Source of the DNA: Hyphomonas atlantica corrig.
Lineage (GTDB): Bacteria; Pseudomonadota; Alphaproteobacteria; Caulobacterales; Hyphomonadaceae
NCBI RefSeq assembly: GCF_000682715.1
Contig: NZ_AWFH01000002.1
Location: 1-64,000 of the forward strand
Direction of reading: 5' to 3'
DNA: 64,000 nt
Position 1 is the first letter of the stretch. Each line of letters starts with the position of its first letter. Shown here one piece after another: positions 16,882 to 25,777 of this stretch. The translations under genes were made by a program, and so were the position numbers. The notes under the pieces were generated by a model, which worked only from the letters and a program-made list of their open reading frames with translations, was not told where the DNA came from and did no database searches.

Positions 16882-17724
16882 TTACGGGCGGTCCGCAGCA
16901 CCCGTGCTGCTCATCCGCATGCCCGATGTTCTTGACGCGCCCGAATGGGGAAACAGCCCAGGCCCCCAGGCAAGCAACCCTCCGTCTACAAGCAATGTGG
17001 TTCCTGTCACAAAGCGGGATTCATCACTCCCGAGATACACAGCTGCATAGGCAATGTCGTTGGACTGCCCCGTATCGGGCCAGGGCTGCTTGCCCTTCAT
17101 GAAAGTCTTCATTTCATCATCCGACGCAGCCGGAACCAGCGGTGTATGAATGCCACCAGGCGCTATGGCATTCACCCGGATGCGGTCTGCTGAAAGTTGT
17201 ATGGCAGCGTTTTTCGTCAAATTTATAACCCCTGCCTTCGCAGCAGAATATGCCGCAGGCCCGCTTCCTCCACCCAGACCAGCGGTGGAAGACGTATTGA
17301 TGATGGCTCCGCCACCCGTATTCTTCATGGCAGGCGCCCCATGCTTGATGCCATAGAATACGCCGCGCATCATGATATCGAACGTCTTGTCCCAATCTTC
17401 TGAACGCGTCTCGACTATGGGACTCATGGCCCCGCCAACACCGGCATTGTTGAAGACAATATCAAGCCGCCCAAACGCGCCCACGGCCAAAGCGATCATC
17501 GCTTCTACCTGGCTCTCTTCGCAGACATCGGTCTTTATAAATCTTATCGCATCCTCATGGCCGGCTCGTGTCGCCAAATCGAGCGTGGCCTTTCCCGCCG
17601 CCTCATTCAGATCTGCAACGACCACGGACGCGCCTTCGCGCAGATACATGAGCGCCGACGCCTGCCCCATACCGCTTGCGCCGCCGGTAATGACCGCGAC
17701 CTTGCCTTCCAGTCTTCCGCCCAT
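16882..17724 (-). CDS. SDR-family dehydrogenase
   Basis: A 280-residue classical short-chain dehydrogenase. NAD(P)-binding GGASGMG near residue 14, NNAG near 90, catalytic Ser in INTSSTAG and the YSAAK motif are all present, with a C-terminal FVTGTTLLVDGG. The start at 17724 has AGGGG a few bases upstream; an in-frame ATG at 17814 lacks one. An acidic residue after the first beta strand's end (VVADLN) suggests NAD preference. Likely oxidises a hydroxyl group on the pathway substrate or an acyl-CoA. It has a long upstream intergenic region with one copy of the shared 17-bp motif. Confidence 0.87.
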   Translation of the reverse strand: MGGRLEGKVAVITGGASGMGQASALMYLREGASVVVADLNEAAGKATLDLATRAGHEDAIRFIKTDVCEESQVEAMIALAVGAFGRLDIVFNNAGVGGAMSPIVETRSEDWDKTFDIMMRGVFYGIKHGAPAMKNTGGGAIINTSSTAGLGGGSGPAAYSAAKAGVINLTKNAAIQLSADRIRVNAIAPGGIHTPLVPAASDDEMKTFMKGKQPWPDTGQSNDIAYAAVYLGSDESRFVTGTTLLVDGGLLAWGPGLFPHSGASRTSGMRMSSTGAADRP

Positions 17725-17852
17725 CGATTTCCCCTGCTCTGAGTTTCCTGGTGTTCGTCTCTCATCCATCCCAGCGTCTTCCAGACTCTCAAGCCCAGCA
17801 AGAAACTGCACCATGGATCAGATTTCGGGCTCATCTAGATCCCGCGTCAATT

Positions 17853-17869
17853 AATACCCTTGTTTTATT
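17853..17869 (+). promoter_or_regulatory. shared 17-bp operator-like motif
   Basis: AATAC-CCTT-GTTTTATT, 128 bases upstream of the SDR gene starting at 17724. Confidence 0.6.
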
Positions 17870-18012
17870 CTATCTTTCGCGGATTGCAATGATGTTCGCG
17901 TGCTGTTGCGCACGCAACCGCCCGCCCGCTCCGGCTTCGTCTTTCAGTGACCTTCCAATCCTCCTCACGGGACACCGGGGGGCTTAGATTATTTGCCAAC
18001 ACGAAATAAAAG

Positions 18013-18053
18013 GCCAACGGTGCCTTGCGGCCTTCGCCGCAGGCTCCGTTGGC
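18013..18053. repeat. long inverted repeat
   Basis: Left arm 18013-18031 pairs with right arm 18036-18053 almost perfectly (two mismatch/bulge positions, outer eight bases GCCAACGG exact), leaving a very short loop. No T-run follows. It lies downstream of the ferredoxin gene and may act as a transcript-end structure. Confidence 0.6.
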
Positions 18054-18059
18054 AAGGTG

Positions 18060-18097
18060 GCCGAAGTGCGCACAAGGAGGAAACACTGCACTTCGGC
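18060..18097. repeat. 10-bp perfect inverted repeat
   Basis: GCCGAAGTGC (18060-18069) and GCACTTCGGC (18088-18097) with an 18-base loop, directly beside the previous hairpin. Confidence 0.6.
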
Positions 18098-18180
18098 GAG
18101 ACTGGGCTTGGACGTGATGTGTCCAACACTCCCGATCCATGCACAATTTATCGTCGCCTTCCGCAAGAGACAATCAAAAA

Positions 18181-18197
18181 AGTACAAGTGTTTTATT
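18181..18197 (+). promoter_or_regulatory. shared 17-bp operator-like motif
   Basis: AGTAC-AAGT-GTTTTATT, just downstream of the ferredoxin gene and 457 bases upstream of the SDR gene. Very close to the consensus, though no start is near. Confidence 0.5.
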
Positions 18198-18233
18198 TTA
18201 TTGCTGAGATGTGAGGACTGGCAGGGCCGTAGT

Positions 18234-18560
18234 CTAGGCCTCGCCTTGCGTCTCGGGCGTCTCCACTCCAAGACCGTCAAGCGCCTCTGTAACGAGGATC
18301 TGGCATGACAATCGCGAGTTTTTCCGGACATCGCTGGCAAAACTCAACATGTCCTGCTCCGCCGCCGAGGCTGCTCCCATCTGGGAGAGGAAGGCCGGAT
18401 CAATATAGACATGGCATGTTGCACACGCGCATGCCCCGCCGCATTCGGCCTCCAGGTCCGGGATGTCATTCTTCACAGCGGCCTCCATCAGGGTTTCACC
18501 CGTCTGGGCATCCACTTCCCGGGCAACGCCTGTATGGTCGGTAAAAGTAATTCTTGGCAT
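18234..18560 (-). CDS. [2Fe-2S] ferredoxin, adrenodoxin/putidaredoxin type
   Basis: A 108-residue plant/adrenodoxin-fold ferredoxin with cluster ligands Cys40, Cys46, Cys49 (spacing C-x5-C-x2-C within AECGGACACATCH) and Cys86. The start at 18560 (MPRITF) is the usual N-terminus of the family. Such ferredoxins carry electrons to cytochromes P450 or to Rieske oxygenases. No P450 or ferredoxin reductase lies in the window, so the Rieske dioxygenase at 34-36 kb is the nearest candidate partner. It follows the SDR gene by 110 bases on the same strand. Confidence 0.9.
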   Translation of the reverse strand: MPRITFTDHTGVAREVDAQTGETLMEAAVKNDIPDLEAECGGACACATCHVYIDPAFLSQMGAASAAEQDMLSFASDVRKNSRLSCQILVTEALDGLGVETPETQGEA

Positions 18561-18670
18561 GGCCGCGCATGTCTCCATTGGTCTAAATTGGGAATTCCCG
18601 AAGCGGACGGTTTCATTGTGCTGACAAGAAGCCAGCCGATATGCCCTGACAAAAGGGTCTGGAAAGTCAG

Positions 18671-19414
18671 TTACTGCATGGTGCTTCCACCGTTCACACT
18701 GATTACCTGGCCGGTGACGAAACGGGCCTCGTCAAGACACAGATACGACACCATTGAGGCCACTTCGTCAGGTTCGGCAGACCGACCTTTCGGGATCACC
18801 GCCTCCATTTCGGCGACGATCGGATTGTTCGCCTCCTTGGCAGCAATCACTTGCGGCGTGAGCACCATGCATGGCGCGACCACATTCACCGTAATATCGT
18901 ATTGGGCATATTCTCTGGCCAATCCTGAGGCGATCGCATGCACCCCTCCCTTGGCCGCATTGTATATCGCGTGCATGACAAGCCCGTTGCGAACCGAATC
19001 TGCCCCGATGTTCACGATCCGCCCATAATCATGTTCCACCATGGACGGCAAGCTGGCGCGGGTTACCCAAAGCATGGTCCACAGATTGCGATCAATGGTC
19101 TGACGTATGGACGTCGGAGTATGATTGCGGGTCCAGTCAATTATGCCACCCCCGGCATTGTTCACCAGGATATCGACCGTGCCGAAACGCTGGATCGCGG
19201 CGCTTACAAAGTCCGATGCTGCATGCTCATCGCTCAGATCCGCGACACTGAGCAAAGGGTTTCCTCCAAGCTCCCGCCCTGCCCGGTCCAGGGCCTCCGG
19301 ATCAATATCGGCCAAAGCAATATTCGCCCCTCCCGCGGACAGGCGCCTTGCCACTGCGAGCCCGATCGGGCTCGCCCCCCCTGTTATGAGGGCGGTCTTG
19401 CCATGATATTTCAT
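18671..19414 (-). CDS. SDR-family dehydrogenase
   Basis: A 247-residue short-chain dehydrogenase with GGASPIG, NNAGGG, the catalytic Ser in NIGADS and YNAAKGG, ending FVTGQVISVNGGS. The pattern is of FabG-like enzymes acting on hydroxyacyl-CoA or alicyclic alcohols; ADIDP after the second strand favours NAD. Its ATG overlaps the stop of the extradiol dioxygenase gene by 4 bases, so both are made from the same message and probably act in successive steps. Confidence 0.87.
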   Translation of the reverse strand: MKYHGKTALITGGASPIGLAVARRLSAGGANIALADIDPEALDRAGRELGGNPLLSVADLSDEHAASDFVSAAIQRFGTVDILVNNAGGGIIDWTRNHTPTSIRQTIDRNLWTMLWVTRASLPSMVEHDYGRIVNIGADSVRNGLVMHAIYNAAKGGVHAIASGLAREYAQYDITVNVVAPCMVLTPQVIAAKEANNPIVAEMEAVIPKGRSAEPDEVASMVSYLCLDEARFVTGQVISVNGGSTMQ

Positions 19415-20331
19415 GATTTTGCAGTGTCTCCCAGAGGCTCAAGCGCGCCGACCTTCCCCATTCTGGGGTCTGGCACGCCGTCCCAGTAATCAATGGATTC
19501 CAGGGATGCCGGCATTTCTCGGGGCTGGCGTGGATTGGATTCCGGAAACTCCTCCATGCCATAGCTGTATTCGATCGTCATGCCATCGGGATCGAGAAAA
19601 TAGAGGAAGACCGATTCCGAAGGTGGATGCTTGCCTATTCCGTAAACGATCGGAACATCGGCTTTCTTCATCCGATTGGTAGCCTTGCCGATATCACCCA
19701 TTTCCGTAACCATGAAATTGACATGATTCAGCCCCGGCTTGCCCGCTGATCCGACGCCCAGGGAATGATGAAACGGATTGGGAAAACATCTCATGAAGGT
19801 CACGATTCCCTGAATGCGGTCCGAAACCCGAAAATTCATATGATCCATGAGAAAGGCCTCTGTAGCCTCCCTGTCTGGGCTGCTGAGCACCACATGCCCG
19901 AGCCGGGCAATCTGGGTATGGGTCGGATGATAGGCTTCCGGTGCCGCTGCCATTTCGGAATAGAATTCGAACGTGGCCCCCGTTGTCGGCTCTGTCATGC
20001 GAAAGGCTCGCCCGATCCTGAGCGCCTGCGTTTCGGCGTCTGAAACCGGCGCACAGGCGATGCCAATCGATGTGAGATGCGCCTCTATGGCGTCAAGCGC
20101 TTCCGGGCTTTCCATCTCCCAGCCGATTCTCTTAACGCCAGGCACTTCATGCTCATACAGGGCAATATCGTGATGCCGGTCACTGCATCGCAGATAGGCG
20201 ACACCTGAGGCGGGGCGCGCATCCATCTTCAATCCAACAAGCGTTTCATAGAAATTCACGCTGGCCTCCATATTGGTGACATTCAAACCAACATATCCGA
20301 GGCGCACATAGCGGATGGCATCGATTGACAT
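19411..20331 (-). CDS. VOC-family extradiol dioxygenase
   Basis: A 306-residue two-repeat vicinal-oxygen-chelate protein. The second repeat holds the 2-His-1-Glu iron set: His146 (LGHVVL), His203 (LNHVNFM) and Glu254 (MTIEYSYGMEEF). The first repeat has no full triad, as in type I extradiol dioxygenases. It should cleave a catechol-like ring meta to the hydroxyls. About half of its residues match the product at 36079-36984. GGGAGAAACGG precedes the ATG at 20331. It is coupled to an SDR and preceded by the MFS carrier on the same strand. Other VOC activities cannot be excluded from sequence alone. Confidence 0.82.
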   Translation of the reverse strand: MSIDAIRYVRLGYVGLNVTNMEASVNFYETLVGLKMDARPASGVAYLRCSDRHHDIALYEHEVPGVKRIGWEMESPEALDAIEAHLTSIGIACAPVSDAETQALRIGRAFRMTEPTTGATFEFYSEMAAAPEAYHPTHTQIARLGHVVLSSPDREATEAFLMDHMNFRVSDRIQGIVTFMRCFPNPFHHSLGVGSAGKPGLNHVNFMVTEMGDIGKATNRMKKADVPIVYGIGKHPPSESVFLYFLDPDGMTIEYSYGMEEFPESNPRQPREMPASLESIDYWDGVPDPRMGKVGALEPLGDTAKS

Positions 20332-20408
20332 TCCGTTTCTCCCTTTCAAGGAACGGCCCCGTCTCCCCAGAATTCATCCTGCGGATCAGCGCCTCTCCCA
20401 CTATCCCA

Positions 20409-20425
20409 ATTAAAGCAATTGTCTA
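20409..20425 (-). promoter_or_regulatory. shared 17-bp operator-like motif
   Basis: Minus-strand TAGAC-AATT-GCTTTAAT, 78 bases upstream of the extradiol dioxygenase start; one base off the GTTTTA half. Confidence 0.5.
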
Positions 20426-20526
20426 AATTATTGTCCAGATCGAAACTGACACTGATTATTGATCCCTATCCGTCCAGGACCGACACTCCGCTCATGCGTG
20501 TCTTCTGGACACGCTCAGGCATGCGC

Positions 20527-21846
20527 CTAATCATCCACATCAACCAGATGCCGCGACTGAATCAGGCAGATGATCATCGTTACAAGGAGCAGGGGCGCGA
20601 CCAGAAGACCTGCACGGCTTAATCCGAGCGACAGTTCACTCGCCGCCCCGTCTGCACCGCCCAGCGTGCCGAGATAGACGATCAGACTTGGACCAAGACC
20701 GAACCCCAGCAAGTTCATGGACAACAGATTCAAGGCCGCAAGCTTTCCGCGAAAGCGGCTCGGACTGAAGATCTGGAAGCCAATTACGGGGAGCACAGCC
20801 CAGGCTCCGCTGATCATCACAGCTACCGTCATCCAGGCCAGCAATAATGATGTATCTTCGATGCGTGGCGCAACCGGAAAAACGATGAAGGCAGCGCACG
20901 CCGCAATCAGCAAAGCGGCCGGGGGACCGGAATTCCGGTGCCTCTTCTCAATTTTCATGGCCAGCCATGGCCAGAAGAAAATGCCGAAAAGGCCCGCTGG
21001 CGCAGTTCTGAATCCAAATGCAAATCCCGCCTCTGAGGGATCAAACCCATGTTCTCGCACGAGGATTGTTGGCATCCATGTCGGCATACCCAACCCGAAG
21101 ATCGTCAACAATCCGCCGCTGAGAAGGAAAGGCACATAGAAAGCCCATTTGCTGCGCAGATAGCGGCCGAAATCTCCGATACCCGTCTGGGCTCCCTCCT
21201 TGTCTGCGGAAACGCGGCGCACAGGTTCACGGACCAGGAGAAGGAAGCAGAGGGCCAGAAGCAGGCCCGGCAAGCCGACAAATACCAAAGTGAGGCGCCA
21301 GGGCGCCATCGAAAAGGTTTCCTGCAAGGGGCCGGCTATTTTTAGGACAAGGGCTCCCACGACGAAAGACCCCGTCCCCATGATGGCCCCCACCGAGGAA
21401 TAGACCGCCATCGGCGTCGCCCGCTTCTCCCGAACAAAATAATCCGCAATGAGGGATACCGCCGCCGGGGTCAGTACCGCTTCCCCGATTGCAACGCCGG
21501 CCCGGCAGATCAACAGACTCGTGAAGCCCGTGGCGAAACCCGAAGCAATCGTTGTGCAACTCCACAAAACCACCCCTGCCAGCAGGAGGCGCTTGCGCTG
21601 GTATCTGTCGATCCAGTGGGCAAGGGGCAGGCCGGCCAGGGAATACAAGATGGAAAATCCTGCCCCCATCAGCAGGCCAAGTTGCACATCGCCCAGTCCC
21701 AGGTCACGGGAGATGGGATCGGCGAGAAGTGACAGGATGAATCTGTCCACAAATGATGTCGCAAACAGTAATGTGAGCAGGATAACGGCAACCCATTTTC
21801 GCCATGGCCCCTGCCCCTCTGCCCTCGATGCTACCAGACTGCTCAT
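20527..21846 (-). CDS. MFS transporter
   Basis: A 439-residue major-facilitator protein with about 12 hydrophobic segments, an N-terminal basic leader, and the loop 2-3 signature region AHWIDRYQRKRLL after TM2. The start at 21846 has GGAAGGAAG upstream; an in-frame ATG 60 bases earlier has none. It sits in the inner membrane and likely imports an acidic pathway substrate or intermediate, as many aromatic-acid/H+ and hexuronate-type carriers do. One copy of the 17-bp motif lies 19 bases before the start, so it should belong to the common regulon. Confidence 0.88.
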   Translation of the reverse strand: MSSLVASRAEGQGPWRKWVAVILLTLLFATSFVDRFILSLLADPISRDLGLGDVQLGLLMGAGFSILYSLAGLPLAHWIDRYQRKRLLLAGVVLWSCTTIASGFATGFTSLLICRAGVAIGEAVLTPAAVSLIADYFVREKRATPMAVYSSVGAIMGTGSFVVGALVLKIAGPLQETFSMAPWRLTLVFVGLPGLLLALCFLLLVREPVRRVSADKEGAQTGIGDFGRYLRSKWAFYVPFLLSGGLLTIFGLGMPTWMPTILVREHGFDPSEAGFAFGFRTAPAGLFGIFFWPWLAMKIEKRHRNSGPPAALLIAACAAFIVFPVAPRIEDTSLLLAWMTVAVMISGAWAVLPVIGFQIFSPSRFRGKLAALNLLSMNLLGFGLGPSLIVYLGTLGGADGAASELSLGLSRAGLLVAPLLLVTMIICLIQSRHLVDVDD

Positions 21847-22171
21847 GCTCTTCCTTCCCGACAGATTAAAACATATGTACTCACCTGATTCACCGGTAGG
21901 CAACACTTAGATGATATGCTGCACTTGCGAGCTTGTGGGTCCACCCATCCGGCTGGGCACTGAATTTCATGCCCTTTACAAGACCTTACCTTGGGGAAGA
22001 TTTTGACAGAACACGGCACAAATGCTGCAAGAATGGGCTAAATTGCGTGATGATGTGGTTATTTGTTGAGTAGCATGTTTTAACCGTATATTGTGCGCTG
22101 CAGCATGAGAGCCGGGTTTGCAGTTCGCGTGCTGGAATGAATTGACGAGACAAGGATAAGAGGCAGAAGAT
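21847..22171. other. divergent control region between MFS and TetR genes
   Basis: No gene. It holds the 17-bp motif at 21865-21881 near the MFS start and, on the TetR side, a degenerate copy (GAGTA-GCAT-GTTTTAAC at 22068-22084), which would fit autoregulation by the TetR protein. Confidence 0.5.
21865..21881 (-). promoter_or_regulatory. shared 17-bp operator-like motif
   Basis: Minus-strand AGTAC-ATAT-GTTTTAAT, 19 bases before the MFS start codon. Confidence 0.65.
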
Positions 22172-22906
22172 ATGGCGGATTATGATGATCTGAACACGCG
22201 AAACCGGATCAAGGTTTCTGCAAGACGGCTGTTCGCCGAGCGCGGGGTTGAGGCCGTTACTGTTCGCGAGATTGTCGCTGCATCCGGGGCCAAGAATGGC
22301 GGTTCTCTGAATTATTACTTCAAGTCGAAAGAAGGCTTGATCCTTGAATTGCTCGCAGAAATCTTCCGGGAATCAAGTGATGGCTGGCTGATCGGATTGT
22401 CCGAGCTTGAAAAGAAGGGCGGTCCAGATTGCGTTCGCGATGTGGTCGAAGTACTTGTGCGGTGGCCCGATACGGCGACATTCACCGATCCCTCTCCCAC
22501 CGCCTCCAGATTCCTCAGCAGCCTGTTGTTTACCCGCCGGCATATGGTCCGGGATTTTCTTGAACAGATGAATTTCTCGGTCTTCGCCCGCCTTCTGGCC
22601 TATATTCAACTTCTGCAATCGGACATTCCTCCCGTCGTAATGCAGCAGAGGTTGATCTATTTTGCCTGGTACATCATGTCCTCCAAGGCGGCATATGAAT
22701 CCTATCAGGCGACGGGACGTCGAAACACCATCTGGACCGAATTCGATCCGATGGAGAATCTTATTGATACGGCGAGCGCCTTGATCGAGGCGCCTTGCAC
22801 CCGCGCAGAAATCACCATGGCCGGGTCCACAAACGCCAAGTCAGCCGGCGGTCGACGCAGACAATCGGCGATGCTTCAGGCCCTGGATGCTGCGCTTCCG
22901 CGATAG
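22172..22906 (+). CDS. TetR-family transcriptional regulator
   Basis: A 244-residue regulator. Residues 10-60 form the TetR helix-turn-helix (RLFAERGVEAVTVREIVAAS, then LNYYFKSKEGLI). The C-terminal ligand domain is helical and unassigned, with a basic tail. AGAGG precedes the ATG. It is divergent from the MFS gene and lies at the centre of the catabolic cluster. The repeated 17-bp palindrome found across the cluster is of the length TetR dimers bind, and a degenerate copy sits in front of this gene, so this is my candidate for the regulon's repressor. That link is inference. Confidence 0.88.
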   Translation: MADYDDLNTRNRIKVSARRLFAERGVEAVTVREIVAASGAKNGGSLNYYFKSKEGLILELLAEIFRESSDGWLIGLSELEKKGGPDCVRDVVEVLVRWPDTATFTDPSPTASRFLSSLLFTRRHMVRDFLEQMNFSVFARLLAYIQLLQSDIPPVVMQQRLIYFAWYIMSSKAAYESYQATGRRNTIWTEFDPMENLIDTASALIEAPCTRAEITMAGSTNAKSAGGRRRQSAMLQALDAALPR

Positions 22907-22974
22907 GGCGCACACGCCCCACTTATGAGAGGCGGCGCCTCGCGCCTCCCCGGCTGCCGCCTCTTCCATTCAAG

Positions 22975-23994
22975 TCACGATCCAAACAATCCCGGCGAGC
23001 CCTCCGCAACCCGTACCACCGTCTTGCCAGGGCCTGGAGTCTCCAGCAGGCAGATGGCCTCGCCTGCTTTCTCGAATTCAAATACGTTTCCCAGCGGGGT
23101 GGTAATCTCCCCGTCACGCGCCATGCGTTCCAGCCTGGCATAGGCCTGGCTCTCTTCCTCGGCAGAAAATCCTCCGGAAAACACTCCGATCGCCGAATAG
23201 TTGCGCAAGACCATGTCTTGCGCATCCAGATCCAGCCATGTGCCGCTTGCAAATCCGATCAGGGCAATTCTGGCCGCTGGCGCCAGCGTGGCGAGCGCCT
23301 GCTTGGCAGTCGATCCCCCAACCGGGTCAAAGATCACATCGATACCGTGCCCCTGCGTGGCATCCATGACCGCCTCCACCCATCCTTCCTGACGATAATC
23401 AAAAACGTGATCGGCGCCAATTGACTGACAGAAGCGGCGTTTGTCTTCCGAACTCGCAAGGGCAAAGATTTCACAGCCCAGCGCCTTTGACAGGCAGATG
23501 GCGGCTGCGCCGGAACTGCCGGCCGCCCCCAGAACCAGGATGCGTTGACCACAGGCCACGGGAACGCGCTCGATCAGGCCTGCATGAGCCGTGCGAAAAC
23601 CAATGGTAAATCCGGCAGCCGACTCATCCGTCATGGAGTCCGGAACCCGAAGGCATTTTCGCTCCTGCACAAAGGCATAGTCTGCCAACCCACCCCGCCA
23701 CCAGCCATCGCCATAGAGGGTTATGCCCATCACCCGCTCCCCTGTCCTGAAAGCCGAGCCTGAAGGCACGGAGACCACCCGCCCTGAAACCTCCTGTCCG
23801 GGTTTTACAGGAGGCGTCGCGACGATCGGATACCGACCTTCCGTCATGAATTTGTCAGGCAGGCCGAGGCCACAGGCGGCGACTTTCACCAGGACTGAGC
23901 CCGGGGGGGGCTCCTCCCAAATATCGGTCCCTATTTGGAGCACGGTTTCCGGATCACCAAATCTGTCCGCCTTCCAGGCACGTCCCTTGAACAT
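22975..23994 (-). CDS. quinone oxidoreductase-like (zinc-free MDR) enzyme
   Basis: A 339-residue medium-chain dehydrogenase/reductase of the QOR group. GroES-like N-terminus, then a Rossmann domain with LVLGAAGSSGAAAICLSKAL (about 152-171) and DVIFDPVGG. The catalytic zinc ligands of alcohol dehydrogenases are absent, so an NADPH-dependent enone/quinone or acryloyl-CoA-type reduction is likely. It faces the TetR gene (68 bases between stop codons). A copy of the shared 17-bp motif begins 16 bases upstream of its start, so it belongs to the regulon. Confidence 0.86.
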   Translation of the reverse strand: MFKGRAWKADRFGDPETVLQIGTDIWEEPPPGSVLVKVAACGLGLPDKFMTEGRYPIVATPPVKPGQEVSGRVVSVPSGSAFRTGERVMGITLYGDGWWRGGLADYAFVQERKCLRVPDSMTDESAAGFTIGFRTAHAGLIERVPVACGQRILVLGAAGSSGAAAICLSKALGCEIFALASSEDKRRFCQSIGADHVFDYRQEGWVEAVMDATQGHGIDVIFDPVGGSTAKQALATLAPAARIALIGFASGTWLDLDAQDMVLRNYSAIGVFSGGFSAEEESQAYARLERMARDGEITTPLGNVFEFEKAGEAICLLETPGPGKTVVRVAEGSPGLFGS

Positions 23995-24009
23995 TGCTGC
24001 CCCCCAGTT

Positions 24010-24026
24010 TAGACGGACGTTTTAGT
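24010..24026 (+). promoter_or_regulatory. shared 17-bp operator-like motif
   Basis: TAGAC-GGAC-GTTTTAGT, 15 bases before the start of the quinone-oxidoreductase-like gene. Confidence 0.6.
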
Positions 24027-24088
24027 CCTTCGGGGCGGGAAGGCAAGTGATCTTGCACCGGAGAGCGCAACATGTCCCACAGAGCCGG

Positions 24089-24871
24089 TCAGCTTTGGCG
24101 CGGTCGCATACCGAGATTCCGGCTCAGTCTGGAAGACTGGCGGAGTAGATGACCCGTAAGATCCGGAATCCGGGCCTCAGATTTTTCCGACCAGGTCATG
24201 GAGACAGACAGGGCCGCAAGCACGTCGCCCCATTCATCGCACACAGGTACAGCCACACACATCATGTCGTCTGCAATCTCACGATCATCGATTGCCATCC
24301 CCCTTGCCCGCACTTTTGCGAGTTCTCGGCGCAGACCATCGACCTCGGTTACCGTGCGGGTCGTGGCGGATACAAAGTCACCCTCAGACAGATATTCATC
24401 AAGCTGAGTTGGCTCCAATCCCGCCAGCAACACCTTCCCAACTGCTGAACAATAGGCTTCCAGTTGCATGCCTTCCTGCGTGAAACGTGCGCTATCATCT
24501 GCTGCCCCCGGGGATTTGACCAGATAGGTCACCATCCCGTCCTCCAGAACCCCAAGATGGCCCGTCAGGCCGGTTCGATGAGATAGATGTTGCACAAGGG
24601 GCCGCGCCGTGCGTGCGAGCTGGCTGTTGAAGGTCCGACCGGCCGCCAGTTTCACGGCCGTCAAGCCTATATCATACCTGCCCCGTCCGACCCTGGCGAT
24701 CATGCCCTGCCGCAGGAGTTCCGCGGCAAGCCGATGCGCCGTCGAGGTCGAGAGGCCGAGTTCGTGGCTCAAACGTGCAAATGGCGTACGTGCCCCGTCT
24801 TCAACGATGCGTTGGTACAGCGCCAGTGACCGTCCCAATGTGCAGGAATCGCGTGGAGGTGTCTCACTCAT
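24089..24871 (-). CDS. IclR-family transcriptional regulator
   Basis: A 260-residue IclR protein: winged helix (LSHELGLSTSTAHRLAAELL, about residues 37-56) and the IclR effector domain with AYCSAVGKVLLA and DREIADDMMCVAVPVCDE. Start 24871 follows GGGAAA closely; an upstream in-frame ATG at 24922 would overlap the divergent reading frame. It is divergent from the hydratase/dehydrogenase/aldolase operon with 108 bases between, so it most likely controls that operon in response to an aromatic metabolite, as PcaU/MhpR-type IclR proteins do. Confidence 0.88.
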   Translation of the reverse strand: MSETPPRDSCTLGRSLALYQRIVEDGARTPFARLSHELGLSTSTAHRLAAELLRQGMIARVGRGRYDIGLTAVKLAAGRTFNSQLARTARPLVQHLSHRTGLTGHLGVLEDGMVTYLVKSPGAADDSARFTQEGMQLEAYCSAVGKVLLAGLEPTQLDEYLSEGDFVSATTRTVTEVDGLRRELAKVRARGMAIDDREIADDMMCVAVPVCDEWGDVLAALSVSMTWSEKSEARIPDLTGHLLRQSSRLSRNLGMRPRQS

Positions 24872-24979
24872 TTTCCCAAAATACAGGAAAAACACCAGGG
24901 CCACAAATTGATTATCCCACACATCTCGAATACCGACCTAAAACAATCCAACAAGAAAATCACGGGAGAGTTTATATCA

Positions 24980-25777
24980 ATGCCAGCCCCCTATGGTAAA
25001 TTGGCGCGTGAAGCTGAGCGATTAAGAACCGCCTATACATCTGGCGCGATTGCCCCCTTGCGACATGTTCTGGATCCGACGGACGCCGACACAGCTTATG
25101 CGATCCAGCGCATAAACACCGATTACTGGGCGCAGTCCGGCCGGACCGCCATAGGCCGCAAGATCGGCTTGACCGCCAAGTCCGTACAGGCCCAGCTCAG
25201 GGTGGATCAACCGGATTACGGAGTCCTCTTCTCTGACATGCAGGTAGAGAACGGCCAATATCTTGCGCCCTCGAAATGCTTGCAGCCCAAGGCTGAGGCG
25301 GAAATCGCGCTCATACTCGGCGAAGATCTGTGTGCACCTGACACATCCCCTGAAGACGTCGCGGCAGCAACCGCCTATGCGGTTGCTGCGATCGAAATCG
25401 TGGATAGCCGGATCGCGGACTGGAAAATCACGTTTGCCGACACGGTTGCCGATAATGGCTCTTCCGGATTCTTTGTTCTCGGTACGGAAAAGCACAAGCT
25501 CGAAACCCTGGATCTTTATACGTGCGGCATGGCGCTGGAGATCAATGGCGACCTTGCCTCCCTTGGGGCCGGAGCGGCCTGCCTGGGGCATCCCCTCAAC
25601 GCGGCAGCATGGTTGGCCTCGACGCTTGCAGCAAGGGGCGAAGGCCTGAAAAAGGGCGACATTCTCTTGACGGGCGCGCTCGGGCCGATGGTTGCCCTGA
25701 CGCCGGGTGATCATGTCTGCGCGAAAATCGGCGGTGTTGGGAAATGTGAATTCATCTATTCGGAGGCGACAGAATGA
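24980..25777 (+). CDS. mhpD: 2-oxopent-4-enoate (2-keto-4-pentenoate) hydratase
   Basis: A 265-residue FAH-superfamily hydratase of the MhpD/XylJ/TesE type. It shows [20 protein letters not shown], the metal-site [11 protein letters not shown] (E-x-E) and [13 protein letters not shown]. It adds water to 2-hydroxypenta-2,4-dienoate formed after meta-cleavage product hydrolysis, giving 4-hydroxy-2-oxovalerate. The ATG at 24980 with GGGAGAG upstream is chosen over 24908, which lies in the IclR promoter. It overlaps the next gene by 4 bases. First step of the three-gene lower pathway. Confidence 0.92.
   Translation: MPAPYGKLAREAERLRTAYTSGAIAPLRHVLDPTDADTAYAIQRINTDYWAQSGRTAIGRKIGLTAKSVQAQLRVDQPDYGVLFSDMQVENGQYLAPSKCLQPKAEAEIALILGEDLCAPDTSPEDVAAATAYAVAAIEIVDSRIADWKITFADTVADNGSSGFFVLGTEKHKLETLDLYTCGMALEINGDLASLGAGAACLGHPLNAAAWLASTLAARGEGLKKGDILLTGALGPMVALTPGDHVCAKIGGVGKCEFIYSEATE

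Larger units (their letters stand above)
17725..18233. other. gene-free interval with two hairpins and two regulatory motifs
   Basis: No supportable gene. It contains two copies of the cluster's 17-bp motif (17853 and 18181) and two adjacent strong inverted repeats (18013-18053 and 18060-18097). The frames crossing it have no coding character. Confidence 0.6.
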
